A stretch of 7,739 nucleotides of DNA, taken from NCBI GenBank assembly GCA_946613955.1, contig CAMOGC010000076.1:1-7739 (forward strand), given 5' to 3'. Of the stretch, positions 1 to 3,659 are shown piece by piece. Position 1 is the stretch's first letter; every line of letters begins with the position of its first letter. The position numbers were made by a program, and so were the translations under genes. Source of the stretch: an uncultured Clostridia bacterium. Its GTDB lineage: Bacteria; Bacillota_A; Clostridia; Christensenellales; Aristaeellaceae. Below the pieces are notes generated by a model that did not search any database, was not told where the DNA came from, and saw only the letters and a list, made by a program, of their open reading frames with translations.

Positions 1-81
1 ACGCCGACGCCCACAGCTACCCCAACGCCAACGGCTACCCCGACGCCGGAACCGACAGCCACGCCGACACCCGAGCCGGCC
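1..81 (+). repeat. Low-complexity Thr-Pro linker repeat
   Basis: These bases encode alternating Thr-Pro with periodic Ala and Glu (TPTPTATPTPTATPTPEP and onward), built from acg/acc/aca and ccg/ccc/cca codons. It is an extended, disordered spacer before the DUF6273 domain. The imperfect short DNA repeat probably continues upstream of the window and could vary in length by slippage. Confidence 0.85.
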
Positions 82-720
82 AACGCGCTTACTGGCGTTC
101 CGACGGCAGCGAGCGGAAAAGAGATTCAGGCGGGGGATATGATCACATTCGGAACCTATGAGCAGAACAATATTCTGAAAGACGGAAAAGAACCGATCGA
201 GTGGATGGTTCTGGATGTGGAAGGCGGAAAAGCCCTGCTGATTTCCAGATATGGTCTGGACGCGAAGCCTTATCACGCGGAATATTCGGGAATTTCCTGG
301 GAAAGCTGTTCGCTGCGGGAATGGCTGAACGGCGCCTTCCTGGAGACTGCCTTCACGGAAGAGGAGCGGGAAGCCATCCTTACAACTTCCGTCAGCAATG
401 GCGCGGGGCAGGGATATCGCGGGTATTATCAGGAGGAAGGAAACAATACCCAGGATCGGGTGTTCCTTCTGAGCTATCATGAAGCGTATGATCTGTACTT
501 CAAATCCGATTCGGCCAGGATCGCCAGGGTGACGCCCTACGCGATCGCCCAGGGCGCGTATAAAAACGGCAGCCAGAACGGATGGTGGTGGATTCGATCG
601 CCCGGCCGCACACCCTACGGCGCGGGACGGGTGGGCAGCGGCGGTAAGCTCAATAACAGCAGCGTCAATACCGCCGTCGGCTGCGTGCGCCCGGCCATGT
701 GGATTGATCTCGAACGGTAA
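1..720 (+). CDS. DUF6273 (C-type-lectin-like) domain protein, 5'-truncated
   Basis: The reading frame is open from the first base and ends at TAA 718-720, so only the last 239 residues are seen and the true start lies upstream. In-window residues 1-26 are a Thr/Pro/Ala/Glu linker. A DUF6273-type domain fills roughly residues 40-236: FGTYEQ, then PIEWMVLD, LLISRYGLD, a WESCSLREWLN block, DRVFLLS, and a C-terminal WWWIRSPG...GCVRPAMWI. The closing tryptophan/GxVRPAxW signature resembles C-type-lectin-like folds such as FGE-sulfatase and DGR variable proteins. The domain is clearly homologous to the C-terminus of the kinase at 3660-5888. The missing N-terminus could be another kinase or a secreted or membrane protein; Thr-Pro linkers are common in surface proteins of Clostridia. 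Function is unknown; ligand binding is inferred from the fold. The DUF6273 assignment is from memory of the family pattern. Confidence 0.85.
   Translation, partial: TPTPTATPTPTATPTPEPTATPTPEPANALTGVPTAASGKEIQAGDMITFGTYEQNNILKDGKEPIEWMVLDVEGGKALLISRYGLDAKPYHAEYSGISWESCSLREWLNGAFLETAFTEEEREAILTTSVSNGAGQGYRGYYQEEGNNTQDRVFLLSYHEAYDLYFKSDSARIARVTPYAIAQGAYKNGSQNGWWWIRSPGRTPYGAGRVGSGGKLNNSSVNTAVGCVRPAMWIDLER
586..705 (+). other. DUF6273 C-terminal variable-like segment, copy 1
   Basis: These 40 codons run from the WW of WWIRSPG to the I of GCVRPAMWI. They align without a gap to 5736-5855. Only 17 of 40 residues match, nearly all in the framing motifs (WW, RS, G, GCVRPA, W). Codons 652-678 (N N S S V N T A V) all end in C or T. 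The spacing matches the ligand-facing variable segment of DGR-type C-type-lectin proteins. Being a DGR variable repeat is inference. Confidence 0.5.
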
Positions 721-754
721 GATCCGGCATTTTCAGACGGAAGGAAGGCATGGT

Positions 755-1309
755 ATGACGATTCTTGTGGATATGGACGATACCATCGAGCAGCTCCTGA
801 AGGCGTGGGTGAACCGGGCCAACGAGAAGTTTGGCCGGAACGTTTCGCTGGATGAGATTACGGCCTGGAACGTGGCGGCGCCCTATCCGGGGCTGACCCG
901 GGAACAGATTTACGGCGTCATCTACGAGCCGGGATTCTGGTCGGGCGTGGAGCCGATGCCCGGCGCGGCGGACGCGCTGAAGCATTTTATGGAGGAGGGC
1001 CATCAGGTTTTCATCGTCACGGCAACGGAAATCGAGCATGTGGAAGAGAAGATGAAGGGGCTGCTGTTCCGGTATTTTCCCTTTTTATCCTGGGATCAGG
1101 TCATCATCACCAGCCGGAAGCAGATGATCCGGGGGGACGTGCTCATCGACGACGGGATCCACAACCTGGAGGGCGGAGACTACAAAAAGATTCTGTTTAC
1201 CGCCGCGCACAACCGGAACTACGACGCGGAGGCGAACGGGATGATCCGGGTGCATACCTGGGACGAGGTGGTAAAAATCATTGACGGGATGATGCCGGAG
1301 AGGCACTGA
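755..1309 (+). CDS. 5'(3')-deoxyribonucleotidase-like HAD hydrolase (NT5C type)
   Basis: This 184-residue protein belongs to the HAD phosphatase superfamily and best fits the NT5C/5'(3')-deoxyribonucleotidase group, which removes phosphate from (deoxy)nucleoside monophosphates in the cytoplasm. HAD motif I is VDMDDT, with nucleophile D6 and acid/base D8. Motif II is IVTAT (T89 or T91). Motif III lysine is K122 in SRKQM, and motif IV is IDD (D132/D133). A helical cap of about 60 residues after motif I (FWSGVEPMPGA) is typical, as is the length. ATG 755 is chosen because AAGGAAGG at 741-748 lies 6 bases upstream and the HAD motif begins at residue 5; the in-frame ATG at 704 lies inside the preceding gene and lacks such a site. 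The gene starts 34 bases after the DUF6273 gene, suggesting co-transcription. The exact substrate is not readable from sequence. Confidence 0.85.
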   Translation: MTILVDMDDTIEQLLKAWVNRANEKFGRNVSLDEITAWNVAAPYPGLTREQIYGVIYEPGFWSGVEPMPGAADALKHFMEEGHQVFIVTATEIEHVEEKMKGLLFRYFPFLSWDQVIITSRKQMIRGDVLIDDGIHNLEGGDYKKILFTAAHNRNYDAEANGMIRVHTWDEVVKIIDGMMPERH

Positions 1310-1310
1310 G

Positions 1311-1376
1311 AAAATGGCGGTGGCAAGGAACGATCCTATCGCTCCGAGAAGGGGGAAACGACGGAACAGCCATTTT
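1311..1376 (+). repeat. Inverted repeat enclosing a short hairpin
   Basis: AAAATGGC (1311-1318) and GCCATTTT (1369-1376) are perfect 8-base inverted arms. Inside lies a hairpin: GGA/TCC (1327-1329 with 1343-1345) and CGAT/ATCG (1331-1334 with 1338-1341), with an A/C mismatch between the two stems and loop CCT. GGGGAA at 1352-1357 could also pair with TTCCCC at 1389-1394. No T-run follows the right arm, so it does not look like an intrinsic terminator. Confidence 0.4.
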
Positions 1377-1450
1377 GCAGGCGGCTGCTTCCCCTGCTGG
1401 CCAGCCTGAAAAGGAGGAATTGAGACCGTAACAAAGAAGACCGCTCAGTG

Positions 1451-1498
1451 TATTCACGATTAGAGAACCCGTGGACAGAAATCCGCGGGCTGTGAATA
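1451..1498 (+). repeat. Nested inverted repeat
   Basis: The outer arms TATTCAC (1451-1457) and GTGAATA (1492-1498) are perfect. They enclose CCCGTGGA (1468-1475) and TCCGCGGG (1482-1489), which pair over 8 bases with one G-T wobble around loop CAGAAA. A 10-base bulge lies on the left and 2 bases on the right. It could be an RNA leader hairpin or a protein-binding operator just ahead of the 63-residue gene. It lacks the U-tract of a terminator. Confidence 0.45.
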
Positions 1499-1500
1499 AA
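1472..1500 (+). promoter_or_regulatory. Weak sigma-A-like promoter candidate
   Basis: TGGACA (1472-1477, 5 of 6 to the -35 consensus) is 17 bases from AATAAA (1495-1500, 4 of 6 to the -10 consensus). It would drive the gene at 1524 with a very short leader. It overlaps the nested inverted repeat, so a repressor there could block it. In a GC-rich genome such matches are weak evidence. Confidence 0.2.
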
Positions 1501-1523
1501 ACGGAAGGAAAGGGCGGAAGATC

Positions 1524-1715
1524 ATGATGGAAAAAGTTCTCCGGCTTCTGGCGGATCAACAGCGGATGCTGGCGCCGGCGGATGGGCTGTCTGATCTTAT
1601 TATGGAGGCCCTGCCTTCGGAGAAGGATGACGGAGAAATGGACGAGGAAGAACTTTCCGCGGTGCAGGCTGCCGCGGGAAGGCCGGACGGGTTCCTCTTT
1701 CCGGAAAAGAAATAA
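1524..1715 (+). CDS. Small acidic protein with RiPP-leader-like stretch, unrecognised
   Basis: This 63-residue protein is of unknown family. The N-terminal part (residues 3-30, LRLLADQQRM...DLIMEAL) looks amphipathic and helical. It is followed by an acidic segment (33-43) and then DEEELSAVQAAAG (40-52), which resembles the end of leader peptides of ribosomally made modified peptides (EELxxVxGG/AG). The remaining tail is only RPDGFLFPEKK. There is no Cys or Ser/Thr-rich core and no modifying enzyme nearby, so a RiPP role is speculative. It could instead be a substrate or regulator of the adjacent phosphatase. ATG 1524 or 1527 could start it, and purine-rich GGAAG/GGGCGG lies just upstream. 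Its stop is 15 bases before the phosphatase start, and that gene's AAAGGAG (1714-1720) overlaps the stop codon, so the two genes are almost certainly co-transcribed and probably translationally coupled. Confidence 0.65.
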   Translation: MMEKVLRLLADQQRMLAPADGLSDLIMEALPSEKDDGEMDEEELSAVQAAAGRPDGFLFPEKK

Positions 1716-1730
1716 AGGAGTGTTGCGGGT

Positions 1731-2555
1731 ATGGGGGCCGCCTGGAGCATTAGCGCCGCTTTATATAGCGGGAAAGGCCGCGTCCGAGGAAGAAACGAGG
1801 ACGCTTATTTTTTTAACGGAGAATATCCGAACGCCGAAAATATGAATGACGAGAAGCATCTCGCGGCCGAGACGGAAGGCGAGGGCTCTCTGTGGGCGAT
1901 ATGCGACGGGGTGGGCGGAGCCCGGAACGGGGACAGAGCCTCCCGAACGGCGGTTCGGGGCATGAAGGATCTGAAAAATCATCTTCCCGGAAGAAGCTTT
2001 CCGGCCTGCCTGCAAAATTGGGTCCGCCAGGCGGATCGCGTCATCGCGGAAAGGACTTCGGGCGGCGGATGTACGATGGTGATGCTGTATGGCCAGGAAA
2101 ACGGCCTCCAGATGGCGCATATCGGCGATTCCCGCATCTATTGGTTCCACGAAGGACAGCTCAGGCGGCTGACCCGGGATCATTCCAAGATGGAGATGCT
2201 GATGGAGGCCGGGCTGATCACGGAGGAAGAGGCCGCCCGTCATCCCCAGCGCCATGTGATTACCCGGGCGCTGGGCCTCTCTGGAGAGGCGGTTTGCGAG
2301 GCGACCATCGGAAACCCTATGCCCGTGGCGGACGGAGACGCTTATCTGCTTTGTTCGGACGGGCTGACGGACATGCTGCCGGACAGGGAAATCGAGCGGA
2401 TTTTCCGAGAGACGGAAACCGCGGACGATTGCGCCGGGACGCTGTATCGCGGCGCGCTGGAGGCCGGCGGGAAGGATAATACGACGGTGCTGGTGCTCTG
2501 GATCCGGGCGGAGAGCGAGGAGCCTTCGGCGGATGTCGGCGCCGATGGCTCTTAA
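1731..2555 (+). CDS. PP2C-family Ser/Thr protein phosphatase (first copy)
   Basis: This 274-residue PPM/PP2C phosphatase should remove phosphate from Ser/Thr, using two Mn/Mg ions, in the cytoplasm. All core motifs are present: RNED at 21-24, CDGVGG at 58-63 (metal ligand D59), GGGCT at 111-115, HIGDSR at 130-135, LTRDHS at 147-152, HPQRHVITRALG at 171-182, CSDG at 208-211 (metal ligand D210) and KDNTT at 248-252 (metal ligand D249). No signal peptide or membrane span is visible. The length is typical of bacterial PrpC/Stp-like enzymes. An extra segment of about 15 residues after NED (PNAENMNDEKHL) is shared with the second copy and may mark this subfamily. The start is set by AAAGGAG at 1714-1720 and by agreement with the paralogue's N-terminus. 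It probably reverses phosphorylation by the downstream kinases, by analogy with PrkC-PrpC pairs. Confidence 0.95.
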   Translation: MGAAWSISAALYSGKGRVRGRNEDAYFFNGEYPNAENMNDEKHLAAETEGEGSLWAICDGVGGARNGDRASRTAVRGMKDLKNHLPGRSFPACLQNWVRQADRVIAERTSGGGCTMVMLYGQENGLQMAHIGDSRIYWFHEGQLRRLTRDHSKMEMLMEAGLITEEEAARHPQRHVITRALGLSGEAVCEATIGNPMPVADGDAYLLCSDGLTDMLPDREIERIFRETETADDCAGTLYRGALEAGGKDNTTVLVLWIRAESEEPSADVGADGS

Positions 2556-2684
2556 ACTGACAATCATCGTACAGGCCGGGACGGAAGTGTAAGGCCCGCT
2601 GTATGGGTCAAACTGAAAACTGAGATCTTCTGATCAGTTGTTATCCTGACCAGAATGGACGTTGGAAAGGGGACGAAGAGGACG
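2554..2684. other. Gap between phosphatases with AAACTGA repeats
   Basis: No gene is seen between the two phosphatases. AAACTGA occurs at 2554-2560 (overlapping the upstream stop) and twice in tandem at 2610-2623. The last copy can pair with TCAGTT at 2634-2639 to form a 6-base hairpin. A poor -10-like TATCCT lies at 2642-2647, without a good -35. There is no U-tract to indicate a terminator. The gap may hold a secondary promoter or operator, or simply be a duplication junction. Confidence 0.3.
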
Positions 2685-3581
2685 ATGGCTGAATGGCGGG
2701 TGTCCGCGGCGCTGCGGTGCGGGATGGGCCGGGTCAGGCACAACAATGAGGACGCTTATTATTTCAACGGCGCCTTTCCGACGCCGGAGGATATGGACGA
2801 GGAAAAGCGCCTGAGGACGGAGATCGCCGGGGAAGGAACGCTCTGGGCCGTCTGCGACGGCATGGGCGGGATGGCCAGCGGGGAGGTCGCTTCCCAGACG
2901 GCGGTTGAAAGCATGCGGGAGCTCCAGCGGGACATTCAGGCAGGGGATTTCGCGACCCCCGTGCAGCGCTGGGCCGCGGAGACCGACCGCCGGATCATGG
3001 AAAAAACACGAGGCGGCGGATGCACGGTGGTGATGCTGGCGGTGGCGGGAAACCTGGCGCGGATCGCGCATATTGGCGATTCCCGGATCTACCGCTTCCA
3101 TGAGGACCGGTTGGAGCGGCTGACGGAGGATCATTCCAAGGTGGGCCTGCTGGTTCGGGCGGGCATCATTACCGAGGAGGAGGCCAGAACCCACCCTCAG
3201 CGCCACGTGATTACCCGGGCCCTCGGCCTCTCCGGAGACTCGGAATGCGACGCCACCATTGGAAAGGCGGTTATTTTGGCGGGGGGAGACCGATTCCTGC
3301 TCTGCTCGGACGGGGTTACGGATATGCTGACGGATGAGGAGATAGAAGGTATTTTCCGGTTGAACGCCCCGGTGGAGGAAACGGCGGAGACGATTTACGC
3401 CATGGCCATGGAATCGGGCGGAGTGGATAACACCACCGTCCTGGTGCTTGAAACGGATACAGAAGATCAAACGGAAGAGGATTCGCCCGAGGCCGGGTGG
3501 AATGAAGATTACGAGGATGATTTCGACCAAACCCTGGATTTCGCGGAGGAAGAAACGGAGAACAGGACGAAGCAGCCGTGA
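2685..3581 (+). CDS. PP2C-family Ser/Thr protein phosphatase (second copy) with acidic tail
   Basis: This 298-residue PP2C phosphatase is paralogous to the one at 1731-2555. It shows NNEDAYYF (20-27), CDGMGG (57-62), GGGCT (110-114), HIGDSR (129-134), LTEDHS (146-151), HPQRHVITRALG (170-181), CSDG (207-210) and VDNTT (247-251), so the metal ligands D58, D209 and D248 are kept. Unlike the first copy it ends in a strongly acidic tail (about 258-292). The tail includes EDQTEED, whose Thr263 with Asp at +3 would suit FHA binding if phosphorylated. ATG 2685 is preferred over ATG 2655 because GGAAAGGGG (2664-2672) and GAAGAGG (2675-2681) lie upstream and MAEWRVSAAL lines up with the paralogue's MGAAWSISAAL. 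The 78-base spacer to the kinase shows no terminator, so the two genes are probably expressed together. Confidence 0.94.
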   Translation: MAEWRVSAALRCGMGRVRHNNEDAYYFNGAFPTPEDMDEEKRLRTEIAGEGTLWAVCDGMGGMASGEVASQTAVESMRELQRDIQAGDFATPVQRWAAETDRRIMEKTRGGGCTVVMLAVAGNLARIAHIGDSRIYRFHEDRLERLTEDHSKVGLLVRAGIITEEEARTHPQRHVITRALGLSGDSECDATIGKAVILAGGDRFLLCSDGVTDMLTDEEIEGIFRLNAPVEETAETIYAMAMESGGVDNTTVLVLETDTEDQTEEDSPEAGWNEDYEDDFDQTLDFAEEETENRTKQP

Positions 3582-3659
3582 ATCGAGCGAGCCAGAAAGA
3601 ATAGAAAAAAGCCGGGAGACTCCTGACGGAAAGGAAGAGGCCGGAAACGGAGCGGAAAG

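Larger units (their letters stand above)
1310..1523. other. Structured non-coding gap, 214 bases
   Basis: I see no convincing gene here. The gap holds two long-range inverted repeats (1311-1376 and 1451-1498), a short hairpin (1327-1345) and a 10-base palindrome GCTGGCCAGC (1396-1405). It also holds an orphan Shine-Dalgarno sequence AAGGAGG (1411-1417), followed at 1420 only by TTG AGA CCG TAA. It separates the nucleotidase gene from the phosphatase/kinase set and is the most likely place for their promoter or leader RNA. I could not match it to a known riboswitch class. Confidence 0.5.

Noticed and set aside
586..705. Formylglycine-generating enzyme domain
   Set aside because: The tail signature is loosely similar, but the conserved FGE catalytic cysteines and RGGSW-type motif are not seen; DUF6273 fits better.
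1451..1498. Intrinsic terminator after the nucleotidase gene
   Set aside because: The stem is good, but no T-run follows the outer or inner arm on the plus strand; the sequence continues with only A-rich bases.
1310..1523. Known riboswitch (cobalamin, glycine, c-di-GMP, fluoride, ZTP considered)
   Set aside because: None of the conserved core sequences I remember for these classes is present.
1892..2479. Open frame in another plus-strand frame inside the first phosphatase
   Set aside because: Its product is Gly/Arg-rich with no domain, while the phosphatase frame carries every PP2C motif.
2655..2684. Earlier start for the second phosphatase at ATG 2655
   Set aside because: No ribosome binding site precedes it, and the extra ten residues have no counterpart in the paralogue.
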